Origin: Acidobacteriota bacterium
Lineage (GTDB): Bacteria > Acidobacteriota > Terriglobia > Terriglobales > Acidobacteriaceae
Direction of reading: 5' to 3'
DNA: 7,433 nt
Assembly: GCA_021781255.1 (NCBI GenBank)
Contig: JAJXXG010000919.1
Location: 1-7,433 of the forward strand
A program made the position numbers and the translations under genes. The notes under the pieces were generated by a model that saw only the letters and a list, made by a program, of their open reading frames with translations, made no database searches and was not told the origin of the DNA. This document shows positions 1 through 5,556 of this stretch, one piece after another (position 1 is the stretch's first letter; the number at the start of each line of letters is the position of its first letter).

Positions 1-1735
1 CAGGCTGGCCGCCGGCCGGCGCGGCCGCGGGCTGGGGCGCAACTGAAGCCGCGTCATAGCGCTGCAGCTTGTAGAAGATGGGCGTGACCTCGAACGGCAT
101 CTTGTCGCGGGCGTTCATAGGGGCATACCGTTTGGCGTTGAGCATGTGCTCGGTGTCGTCCCAGGGGTCCGTCTTGAGCCAGCTTCCGAGGGGCAGAGCC
201 GCAGTCTGATTGAGGTCGTCCCAGTTGATCTTGGGCGCGGAGTGGAGGAGTTCGGACATCCAGGGGGTGCCGTCGGGCTTGAGGAGCGAGTCGCCGAGGC
301 GGGGAGTGTTGAGGGCCTTGAGGACGCCGGCGCGGTCAACGAGCTGCTCGTAGTAGAGGCCGGCGTTGGCGAGCCTGTCCTTGTACATGGAGTTCTGAAG
401 ATATTCCATGGCGCGCTTGGCGGCGGTTCCGTTATCTACATCGGTGTGGTTCATATCGATGCGCCGGAAGGTGGCCTCGTCGGGAAAGAGCAGGCGGTCG
501 TTGAAGGCATAGCGAGTGTCGATGTGGTGGCCCATGGCGATATGCGCCAGCTCCATGGAGACGACCGAGGCGATGGACTCTTCGTTGGGCAGGGTATCAA
601 TGAGGCCCTTGCTGATCAGGATGGTGTTGCCGACGGTGGTGGCCTCAATGGTGTCAGTGAGCAGGACGCGGCAGTGAATCTGGTCAGTGAAGGCGAGGTT
701 GTTGGGGACGACGAGATTGATGACGATCTGGCCGAGCACCTTATCCTCATAGCCGCCGGAGGTGAGGGGCGCGACGAGGCCGGCTTCAACGAGACGGTCG
801 ATGACATTGTTTTCAGCCTGCGTGATCCACATGCGCGAGGCCTGGAGGGGGCCGACGTCCTGCGAGTCGTCGCTCTTGTCGACGGCGTCGTCTACCTTCA
901 TGCTGACGTTTTCGCTGTCGCGGGTGGGCAGCTTGAGGGAGTAGCCCCAGAAGTGGGTCTGGGCCTTGAGGCCGACGGACTTGTCGGTCTCGGTGCGCTG
1001 GGTCTCCTCGACATAGACGGCGACGGGGAGCCAGATGCCGGGCTGTACGTTCATGCGCCAACTGTCGAAGTGGAAGTAGTGCTTGGAGGAGTCTTCGTCG
1101 GTGGGTCCGGTATAGGTGCCGTTGAAGCGGACGACGTTGCCCCCTTCGTCCTCGATCCAGACGCGGCCGTAGAAGCGGCCCATGCCCTTGATCTCAGGGC
1201 GGGGATGGACGTCAAAGACCCAGGTCCGCACGGAGCCGAGGAACTCGCGGCGCACATAGCTGAAGACGTAGTGTTGCTGGTCGAAGCCGGTGGGGTCAAG
1301 GAACATCATCTGCATGAAGCCGGTTTCGGAGTAGACGAACTGGGTGTCGAGGTGCAGCGCCTTGGTCAGCTCGGTGATGGCTTCCATGGAGCCCTTGAAG
1401 AAACCGTGCCGGGCCTGGACGGCCTTGGGGGTGTAGGTCTTGTCGAAGAAGGTCTTGCCGAAGTCCACGCGGCTGAGCATGTAATGGTCGCCGATGGGAA
1501 CCTCATAGAGCTTGACATCCGGTTTGGTGTCCTGGATGTAGGTTTCGACCAGTGGGGTGCGCTGCTGAATGTTCCTGATCAGGACCTTCTCCTGGGCAAT
1601 GGCCTTCTGGACCAGCGCCTCCTGCTCGGGGGTAAGCTGGCGGGCCTGCTCGTACTTAGGTTGTTTTTTAGCGTACGCGCAGCCCAGGCCGATGCTGAGG
1701 ATCAGCAGGGCAAGGGGGATCTTTCGAAACGTCAT
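1..1735 (-). CDS. Secreted M48-like metalloprotease homologue with degenerate zinc site (3' end off the window)
   Basis: The frame is open from ATG at 1735 to the left edge, giving 578 codons with no stop; the C-terminus is missing. Residues 1-22 look like a signal peptide: RK, a hydrophobic run, then AYA before KKQ, with likely cleavage after A22. C19 could be a lipoprotein cysteine, but the preceding GLG is a poor lipobox. Residues about 150-265 resemble a LolA/outer-membrane lipoprotein-sorting-like beta domain, with VFDVHP (173-178), GRVWIEDE (190-197) and VVRFNGTY (201-208). Residues about 330-465 resemble an M48 peptidase: LPNEESIASVV leads into MELAH (394-398), then GHHIDTRYAFNDRLLFPDE. 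The first His of HExxH is Met394, and the segment where M48 enzymes carry the third ligand reads NGTAAKRAMEYL, without the usual E/D pair. The protein is therefore probably catalytically dead or repurposed. The tail (566-578) is Ala/Pro-rich. It lies 104 bases downstream of the TonB gene. The fold assignment is moderately secure; the function is unknown. Confidence 0.8.
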   Translation of the reverse strand, partial: MTFRKIPLALLILSIGLGCAYAKKQPKYEQARQLTPEQEALVQKAIAQEKVLIRNIQQRTPLVETYIQDTKPDVKLYEVPIGDHYMLSRVDFGKTFFDKTYTPKAVQARHGFFKGSMEAITELTKALHLDTQFVYSETGFMQMMFLDPTGFDQQHYVFSYVRREFLGSVRTWVFDVHPRPEIKGMGRFYGRVWIEDEGGNVVRFNGTYTGPTDEDSSKHYFHFDSWRMNVQPGIWLPVAVYVEETQRTETDKSVGLKAQTHFWGYSLKLPTRDSENVSMKVDDAVDKSDDSQDVGPLQASRMWITQAENNVIDRLVEAGLVAPLTSGGYEDKVLGQIVINLVVPNNLAFTDQIHCRVLLTDTIEATTVGNTILISKGLIDTLPNEESIASVVSMELAHIAMGHHIDTRYAFNDRLLFPDEATFRRIDMNHTDVDNGTAAKRAMEYLQNSMYKDRLANAGLYYEQLVDRAGVLKALNTPRLGDSLLKPDGTPWMSELLHSAPKINWDDLNQTAALPLGSWLKTDPWDDTEHMLNAKRYAPMNARDKMPFEVTPIFYKLQRYDAASVAPQPAAAPAGGQP

Positions 1736-1740
1736 GTGCG

Positions 1741-1746
1741 ACTCCT
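1741..1746 (-). promoter_or_regulatory. Ribosome binding site of the M48-like gene
   Basis: Read on the minus strand this is AGGAGT, six bases before the ATG at 1735. It fixes the start directly ahead of the signal peptide. Confidence 0.75.
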
Positions 1747-1839
1747 GATGGAATACTTTCTGGCTTTCGTCACCCTTACCGCGCCCTGCGGCGCGCCACG
1801 GCTGAGCACTGGCCACGTAAAACCGGACTTTTTCTTATG

Positions 1840-2877
1840 CTACGCCAACTGAAAAGTGATGGTGATGGTCGTGGTGGTGTCGACGGGGCGGCCGTCGCGG
1901 GTAGCCGGACGGAAGTGGATCTGCTCGGCGACGCGGCGAGCTTCCTCGTCGAGGCCATGCCCGAGACCGCGCACTATGCCCTGCACCTCGACCTGGCCCG
2001 AGGCAAGGAAGGTGACACGCAAAACGACGTCACCCTGAATCTTCAATTGCCGCGCCTCGGCGGTATAGCGGACGGGCGGCTTGGAGAGCACCTCAAGATT
2101 GGTGGAGGCGGGCGCGGCCTCGGGCCTTTGGGCTACGGCGACCTGGGTGGCGGCGGGAATGCCGGCCGCGGCGACCTTGCCGTAGTTGGACCCGGAGTTA
2201 TTGACTCCGGTTGCGCCGGGGATGCCGGCGGAGGCGACGCGGCCCGGGACGCCATAACCGGAGGTGGCGCGGGTGTTGGTGCCAAGCCCGGCAGAGCCCA
2301 CCTTGCCATAGGGGGCGACGGCGGGACCGTGCATGCCGCCATAAGGATTGCCGATGGCGGCGACGGTGGCCGGACGCGCGGCATTGGGATTGGGAGTGGC
2401 GCCGAAGGTTTCGCCGAGGTGGACCTGGCCCACCCGGGCCTTGACGGCATCGTTCTGCGCCGGCATGGCGTCAGCAAGGGCGGCCTTGGGCTGCGGAGCC
2501 AGGGTGATCTGGGGCCGGGCCTGCGGGACGGGGAGATTGACCTTAGCCTCCATCTGAACGGGCTTTGGCTCCGGCCGGGGCCTGGGCATGGCGATCTGGC
2601 GGGGCTGAAGCTCGATCTTGGGCTGCTGGGGCGGAGGCGGCAGCTTGGGCGGCGGAGGTTGGCGGATGTGCTCGACCGGGGGCGGAGTGGAGGGCGCGAA
2701 GATCTCTGTCATCTCATAGTGCTGCTGGATGACCTTCCGGGCCATCATGCCCACGCAAACGAGAGTGACCAGAACAGCGGCATTCAGCGTCGAGCTGATA
2801 AGGAAGGAGACAGACCGCCCTTCCGGCTCGGGCAAAAGACCAAAGTTCGTTCGCCCAGGGGAGTAGTTCATCGACAT
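1840..2877 (-). CDS. TonB-family energy transducer
   Basis: 345 residues from ATG at 2877. It has the classical TonB layout: a short cytoplasmic N-terminus, one membrane helix at about 23-46 (VSFLISSTLNAAVLVTLVCV), a Pro-rich periplasmic rod (61-104, with PPPPKLPPPPQQP), a Gly/Ala linker (about 150-260) and a C-terminal TonB domain (about 262-345). The TonB domain contains PPVRYTAEARQLKIQGDVV, GLGHGLDEEA and HFRPATRDGRPV. Such proteins pass inner-membrane proton-motive energy from ExbB/ExbD to outer-membrane transporters. No exbB, exbD or receptor gene is visible here, so the partner is unknown. The linker holds four repeats of exactly 21 residues. The ATG at 2877 has GTGAGG eight bases upstream; an in-frame TTG at 2907 lacks such support and falls at the predicted transcription start. 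The M48-like gene follows on the same strand. Confidence 0.9.
   Translation of the reverse strand: MSMNYSPGRTNFGLLPEPEGRSVSFLISSTLNAAVLVTLVCVGMMARKVIQQHYEMTEIFAPSTPPPVEHIRQPPPPKLPPPPQQPKIELQPRQIAMPRPRPEPKPVQMEAKVNLPVPQARPQITLAPQPKAALADAMPAQNDAVKARVGQVHLGETFGATPNPNAARPATVAAIGNPYGGMHGPAVAPYGKVGSAGLGTNTRATSGYGVPGRVASAGIPGATGVNNSGSNYGKVAAAGIPAATQVAVAQRPEAAPASTNLEVLSKPPVRYTAEARQLKIQGDVVLRVTFLASGQVEVQGIVRGLGHGLDEEARRVAEQIHFRPATRDGRPVDTTTTITITFQLA
2143..2370 (-). repeat. 21-residue (63-base) tandem repeats in the TonB linker
   Basis: Numbering from M at 2877, copies begin at residues 170 (ATVAAIGNP), 191 (GKVGSAGLG), 212 (GRVASAGIP) and 233 (GKVAAAGIP), each exactly 21 apart. A Tyr-Gly pair precedes or follows most copies (179, 190, 208, 232). 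The first copy is the most diverged. These repeats sit between the Pro-rich rod and the TonB domain, where length affects how far the protein spans the periplasm. Confidence 0.75.
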
Positions 2878-2885
2878 GTTCGAAA

Positions 2886-2891
2886 CCTCAC
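2886..2891 (-). promoter_or_regulatory. Ribosome binding site of the TonB gene
   Basis: GTGAGG on the minus strand, eight bases before the ATG at 2877. It favours that ATG over the TTG at 2907 and the ATG at 2871. Confidence 0.65.
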
Positions 2892-2913
2892 TTCCGACCG
2901 CCGCCAACGGCGC

Positions 2914-2942
2914 AAGATACTCTTCAGTGCTGTGCGTGACAG
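2914..2942 (-). promoter_or_regulatory. Probable sigma70-type promoter of the TonB gene
   Basis: On the minus strand CTGTCA (2942-2937) is followed after 17 bases by TATCTT (2919-2914). Each hexamer matches its consensus at four of six positions. Transcription would begin near 2907, leaving a leader of about 30 bases that contains the ribosome binding site. Assigned from sequence only. Confidence 0.4.
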
Positions 2943-3134
2943 CGGGAACCGCGACGCGCTGCCTGCCGGGGCTCTCCGATTACGCCCATCGATTGCAGGG
3001 TTTGCAGCCGCTCCAGGACCGGTGTACCTGATCCGGCGCATGGAACGTCCCTCACCTGCATAAGGGCGGATCGGCGCGGCAGTCTTGCTTCCGGAGTATG
3101 GTGATGCTGAAGCCGCGTCAGCCGGATGGTGCGG

Positions 3135-3150
3135 AAAGCGCTCCCGCTTT
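3135..3150. repeat. Perfect inverted repeat AAAGCG/CGCTTT
   Basis: AAAGCG, four-base loop CTCC, then CGCTTT. On the minus strand it starts a few bases after CATAAT (3158-3153), a -10-like hexamer without a clear -35 partner. It could be an operator or the 5' hairpin of a longer leader. It has no T-tract, so it is not a simple terminator. Confidence 0.35.
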
Positions 3151-3400
3151 GGATTATGACGCGAATTCCAGTCCGCGCCGTTATAACTCTTGGTTCCCGC
3201 CGGCTGGGAATCTGCGCGGGGAGAAGAACTCGCGGGCAAAGTCCGGAACCGGGGGCGGGATGGCGGAGGCGTGACACCGGAGCGGTTCCGCGGACGACGG
3301 CCGCAGAACGTCCCCGCAGCACAGGCTCCCTTTCCGGGACGGCCCGCAGGCCGACTTTCGGACATTCAAATCCTCCACTTGATAACCAAGATAAATTTTC

Positions 3401-3440
3401 TGGAATCAGGCTTTTATTGAAAGCAAAAGCACGGATTCCG
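3401..3440. repeat. Nested stem-loop in the AT-rich island
   Basis: The outer arms GGAATC (3402-3407) and GATTCC (3434-3439) enclose the inner arms GCTTTT (3410-3415) and AAAAGC (3425-3430), with loop ATTGAAAGC. Both arms pair perfectly and are separated by a small internal loop. It may be the core of a small RNA, a leader structure or a protein-binding site. The strand is undetermined. Confidence 0.4.
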
Positions 3441-3575
3441 TAGTGCAAATCCCGGGAGCGGCTTGATGTTCGCCTGCTGTTTGTTGCGCCGTGGCGCTGC
3501 CAGAGCGGAGTGAACGGGCGGCAGCAGCCGTGAAAACCGGATGAACCATTGCGCCACCCGGTGCGGCACTGATCT

Positions 3576-3581
3576 TATAGA
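3576..3581 (+). promoter_or_regulatory. Weak -10-like box upstream of galE
   Basis: TATAGA matches TATAAT at four positions and lies about 42 bases before the galE GTG. No good -35 hexamer lies 16-18 bases upstream; TTGCGC at 3549 is 21 bases away. It is the best candidate in the region, but weak. Confidence 0.25.
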
Positions 3582-3596
3582 CTCAAAGTTACCTAA

Positions 3597-3620
3597 ACTG
3601 TCGCAGAAAGGACAGTCTTT
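3597..3620 (+). promoter_or_regulatory. Hairpin plus T-run overlapping the galE ribosome binding site
   Basis: ACTGTC (3597-3602) and GACAGT (3611-3616) form a six-base-pair stem with loop GCAGAAAG. C and a run of five T follow, just before the GTG at 3623. The Shine-Dalgarno AAAGGA (3607-3612) lies in the loop and the 3' arm. Folding would partly occlude ribosome binding, or act as a weak terminator-like attenuator. The pairing is seen in the sequence; the regulatory role is inferred. Confidence 0.4.
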
Positions 3621-3622
3621 TT

Positions 3623-4636
3623 GTGAAGATCCTAGTTACTGGCGGTGCAGGATATATTGGGAGTTCCGTAACGGGACTGCTGCAGGAAAAAGGCCATAAG
3701 CCGTTTGTGTACGACAACCTGAGCCACGGTCACCGGCAGCAGGTACCGGCCGGAGTGGAGCTGATCGAGGGCGAACTGAGCGACCGCGGTCATCTGGAGA
3801 AGATTTTTACGGCGGCGCGAGAGGCGCATGAGCCCTTTGACGCGGTTCTGCACTTCGCGGCGCTGATCGAGGCCGGCGAATCGATGCAGAAGCCGGAGAT
3901 CTACTTTCGCAACAACACTGCATCGACGCTGTCGCTGCTGGAGGCGATGCTGAGCTGCGGAGTGAAGCGGCTGGTGTTCTCATCGACAGCGGCGGTATAC
4001 GGAGAGCCGGAGAAGGTGCCGATCGAGGAGGATGCGCGCCTTGATCCGACGAATGCGTACGGGCACTCGAAGCTGCTGGTGGAACAGATGCTGAAGTGGC
4101 TGCACCGCATCCACGGGCTGCAATACGCCTCACTGCGCTACTTCAACGTGGCCGGGGCGGCGGAGACGGCGGAGGGGATTGTGCGCGGCGAGTCGCACGA
4201 GCCGGAATCGCACCTGATTCCCCTGGTGCTGGACGTGGCGCTGGGACGGCGGAGCTCGATCCGGATGTATGGCGACGACTATCCGACGGCGGATGGAACG
4301 TGCATACGGGATTACATTCACGTGGCGGACCTGGCGGAGGCGCACCTGCTGGCGCTGGAGGCGCTGGCGGCGGGAAAAGGCGCGGCGACGCCGCTGGTGT
4401 ACAACCTGGGCAACGGCAAGGGCTTCAGCGTGCGGGAGGTGGTGGAGTCGGCGCGGCGGGTGACGGGCCATGCGATTCCGGCGGAGGTTCATGCGCGGCG
4501 GGCGGGCGACCCGGCGGTGCTGGTGGCCAGCTCGGCCAAGGCAATGAAGGAACTGGGATGGAAGCCGCGGTATACGAACCTGGACGAGATCCTGCGGACG
4601 GCGTGGAGCTGGCACCAGAGACGCTATCGCGGCTAG
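3623..4636 (+). CDS. galE: UDP-glucose 4-epimerase
   Basis: 337 residues, matching the usual GalE length of about 338. It interconverts UDP-glucose and UDP-galactose (Leloir pathway, precursor supply for surface polysaccharide) in the cytoplasm with tightly bound NAD. It is an extended short-chain dehydrogenase: Rossmann motif TGGAGYIG (6-13), D31 in YDNLSHGH for the NAD ribose, FSSTAAVYG with the catalytic-region S121/T122, YxxxK as Y146-G-H-S-K150, RYFNVAGA (172-179), and the C-terminal substrate-side motif IRDYIHVADLAEAH (228-241). It starts with GTG, with AAAGGA ten bases upstream inside a small hairpin. The asparaginase-like gene begins 20 bases after its stop, suggesting co-transcription. 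A related epimerase specificity (such as GlcNAc) cannot be excluded by eye. Confidence 0.95.
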   Translation: MKILVTGGAGYIGSSVTGLLQEKGHKPFVYDNLSHGHRQQVPAGVELIEGELSDRGHLEKIFTAAREAHEPFDAVLHFAALIEAGESMQKPEIYFRNNTASTLSLLEAMLSCGVKRLVFSSTAAVYGEPEKVPIEEDARLDPTNAYGHSKLLVEQMLKWLHRIHGLQYASLRYFNVAGAAETAEGIVRGESHEPESHLIPLVLDVALGRRSSIRMYGDDYPTADGTCIRDYIHVADLAEAHLLALEALAAGKGAATPLVYNLGNGKGFSVREVVESARRVTGHAIPAEVHARRAGDPAVLVASSAKAMKELGWKPRYTNLDEILRTAWSWHQRRYRG

Positions 4637-4644
4637 CGATGGCG

Positions 4645-4650
4645 CAGGGA
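4645..4650 (+). promoter_or_regulatory. Ribosome binding site deciding the asparaginase-like start
   Basis: CAGGGA lies six bases before the ATG at 4657. The alternative in-frame ATG at 4639 has no purine-rich site upstream. Confidence 0.55.
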
Positions 4651-4656
4651 ACGAGC

Positions 4657-5160
4657 ATGCAGCGCATTTATCTGTTGTCGACCGGCGGAACGATCGAAAA
4701 GGTGTACTCGGAGCAGAGCGGGGCGGTGGAGAATCGCGCCGCCAAGCTGGACCGGTATCTGCGGATGCTGCGGCTGCCGGACGCCGAGATCCGGTCAGAA
4801 CACCTGATGAACAAAGACAGCCTGGAGATGACCGAGGCGGACCGCGCCGAGGTGCGGGCGCGGGTGGCGGAGCTGCTGACGGAGGGCGCGCCGATCGTGA
4901 TCTCGCACGGCACGGACACGATTGTGGAGACGGGACGGTACCTGGAGCAGTCGTTTCCGGAGTTGCAGACGCCGATTGTGCTGACGGGCGCCATGACGCC
5001 GCTGGGGTTCGAGGGCTCGGACGGGCTGCAGAATCTGACGGAGAGCCTGCTGGCGGCGCGGCTGCTGGGTCCAGGGGTGTACATCGTGATGCATGGGCAG
5101 GTGTTTCCGGTGGCGCAGACGCGGAAGGACAAGGACCGGGCGACGTTTGTGCGGGTGTAG
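4657..5160 (+). CDS. Single-domain asparaginase-like protein
   Basis: 167 residues matching only the N-terminal alpha/beta domain of L-asparaginases (asparagine to aspartate plus ammonia), whereas classical enzymes have two domains and about 330 residues. Both signature motifs are present: STGGTIEKV (8-16) with nucleophile candidate T12, and ISHGTDTIVETGRYLE (82-97) with T86 and D87. KDSLEMT (53-59) fits the substrate-binding Asp-Ser, and VLTGAMTPLGFEGSDG (108-123) follows the family. K157 in TRKDKD is the best candidate for the catalytic Lys. The C-terminal domain, which completes the active site in dimers of the classical enzyme, is absent, and nothing resembling it follows the TAG. Short asparaginase-domain proteins exist as a family, so this is probably natural rather than truncated; its substrate is uncertain. 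It lies 20 bases behind galE. Confidence 0.85.
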   Translation: MQRIYLLSTGGTIEKVYSEQSGAVENRAAKLDRYLRMLRLPDAEIRSEHLMNKDSLEMTEADRAEVRARVAELLTEGAPIVISHGTDTIVETGRYLEQSFPELQTPIVLTGAMTPLGFEGSDGLQNLTESLLAARLLGPGVYIVMHGQVFPVAQTRKDKDRATFVRV

Positions 5161-5289
5161 CGGCGGCGAGAAGGCCGGCGGCGCGCGGACGGGAATGCGG
5201 GAAATTGCGCAACCGCGCAGCTCCCCGGGCCATCGAATGAGTGAATGGGGCACGTGGGCCGGCGATTCTCCGGGCGAGGAACAACTGCG

Positions 5290-5445
5290 ATGGTTTCGGA
5301 CAACAACAAGGGCTTCTGGCGGGCGTTCCTGGACTTCTTCATTCTTTTCAGCGGGGTATCGACGGCGTCGAACCTGGAGCGGACGCAGGGACGGCCGCTG
5401 CGGACGCGGGGGATTTTCCTGTTCCGGTCGCGCGAGGGAGCCTGA
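5290..5445 (+). CDS. Possible 51-residue small protein
   Basis: ATG at 5290 has AGGA (5277-5280) nine bases upstream. The product begins MVSDNNKGFWRAFLDFF, continues with a short aromatic/hydrophobic stretch (about residues 9-22), and ends in an Arg-rich tail (LRTRGIFLFRSREGA). The third codon positions are mostly G or C, as in the neighbouring genes. I do not recognise the family. The hydrophobic stretch is too short and too charged for a confident membrane helix. It could be a small peripheral membrane protein or a chance frame in GC-rich DNA. Confidence 0.4.
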   Translation: MVSDNNKGFWRAFLDFFILFSGVSTASNLERTQGRPLRTRGIFLFRSREGA

Positions 5446-5473
5446 GGGCCAACGCGGGGACGGGACGAGGCGA

Positions 5474-5491
5474 CGCCGGCTACCGCCGGCG
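5474..5491. repeat. GC-rich palindrome, REP-like
   Basis: CGCCGGC, loop TACC, GCCGGCG: a perfect seven-base-pair stem with no T-tract. A similar palindrome with CTA in its loop lies at 6685-6699, on the other side of mqnC. It could be a dispersed extragenic palindrome, a transcript-stabilising 3' hairpin or a Rho-dependent end. Confidence 0.45.
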
Positions 5492-5540
5492 GGCGCGATC
5501 AACGGACCGGAAGCCGCGCCGATGCGGGATGCATGAGAAT

Positions 5541-5549
5541 TGTTAGAAT
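5541..5549 (+). promoter_or_regulatory. Extended -10 promoter of mqnC, leaderless geometry
   Basis: TGT followed by TAGAAT (5544-5549) is an extended -10 element. Only seven bases separate it from the ATG at 5557, so transcription should begin at or next to the start codon. No Shine-Dalgarno sequence precedes the ATG. Confidence 0.5.
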
Positions 5550-5556
5550 CTGAAGT

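Larger units (their letters stand above)
2943..3622. other. Divergent spacer without a convincing gene
   Basis: Together with the TonB leader this makes 745 bases between two divergently read genes. Open frames on both strands (for example 3126-3443 plus and 2924-3448 minus) give arginine/proline-rich translations with no recognisable domain and no convincing start signal. The right half contains an AT-richer island (about 3361-3430) that stands out from the GC-rich surroundings. Hairpins at 3135-3150, 3401-3440 and 3597-3616 are the only structured elements I can support. I see no tRNA or known riboswitch motif. Confidence 0.6.
5161..5556 (+). other. Spacer between the asparaginase-like gene and mqnC
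   Basis: Nearly 400 bases. It contains the possible small gene at 5290-5445, a strong GC palindrome at 5474-5491 and the mqnC promoter element at 5541-5549. I see no clear Rho-independent terminator after the asparaginase-like gene. Confidence 0.6.

Noticed and set aside
1677..1735. Lipoprotein signal in the M48-like protein
   Set aside because: Cys19 follows GLG rather than a good lipobox, and an AYA signal peptidase I site lies three residues later. I treat it as secreted, with lipidation only a possibility.
146..1852. A 568-codon open frame on the plus strand
   Set aside because: It lies antisense to the M48-like gene. The minus-strand reading has a signal peptide, ribosome site and recognisable domains; the plus reading is a Gly/Val/Glu-rich shadow produced by the GC-rich codons.
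2878..2907. TTG start adding ten residues to the TonB protein
   Set aside because: It coincides with the predicted transcription start and lacks the ribosome site that the ATG at 2877 has.
1837..3063. A 408-codon open frame on the plus strand
   Set aside because: It is antisense to the TonB gene, Gly-rich and without any domain. The TonB reading is unmistakable.
2924..3448. Open frames in the divergent spacer on both strands (also 3126-3443 plus)
   Set aside because: Translations are Arg/Pro/Gly-rich with no domain, membrane segment or start signal, and several frames overlap with equal claim.
4096..4656. Upstream extension of the asparaginase-like frame into galE
   Set aside because: The extension is Gly/Ala low-complexity sequence out of frame with galE. 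The family N-terminus (MQRIYLLSTGGTI) begins at 4657 with a ribosome site.
4130..5284. A 384-codon open frame on the minus strand
   Set aside because: It is antisense to galE and the asparaginase-like gene. The translation is Pro/Arg/Ser low-complexity sequence.
5161..5290. Frameshifted C-terminal asparaginase domain after the stop at 5160
   Set aside because: None of the three plus-strand frames downstream gives sequence resembling that domain, so a frameshift does not explain the short length.
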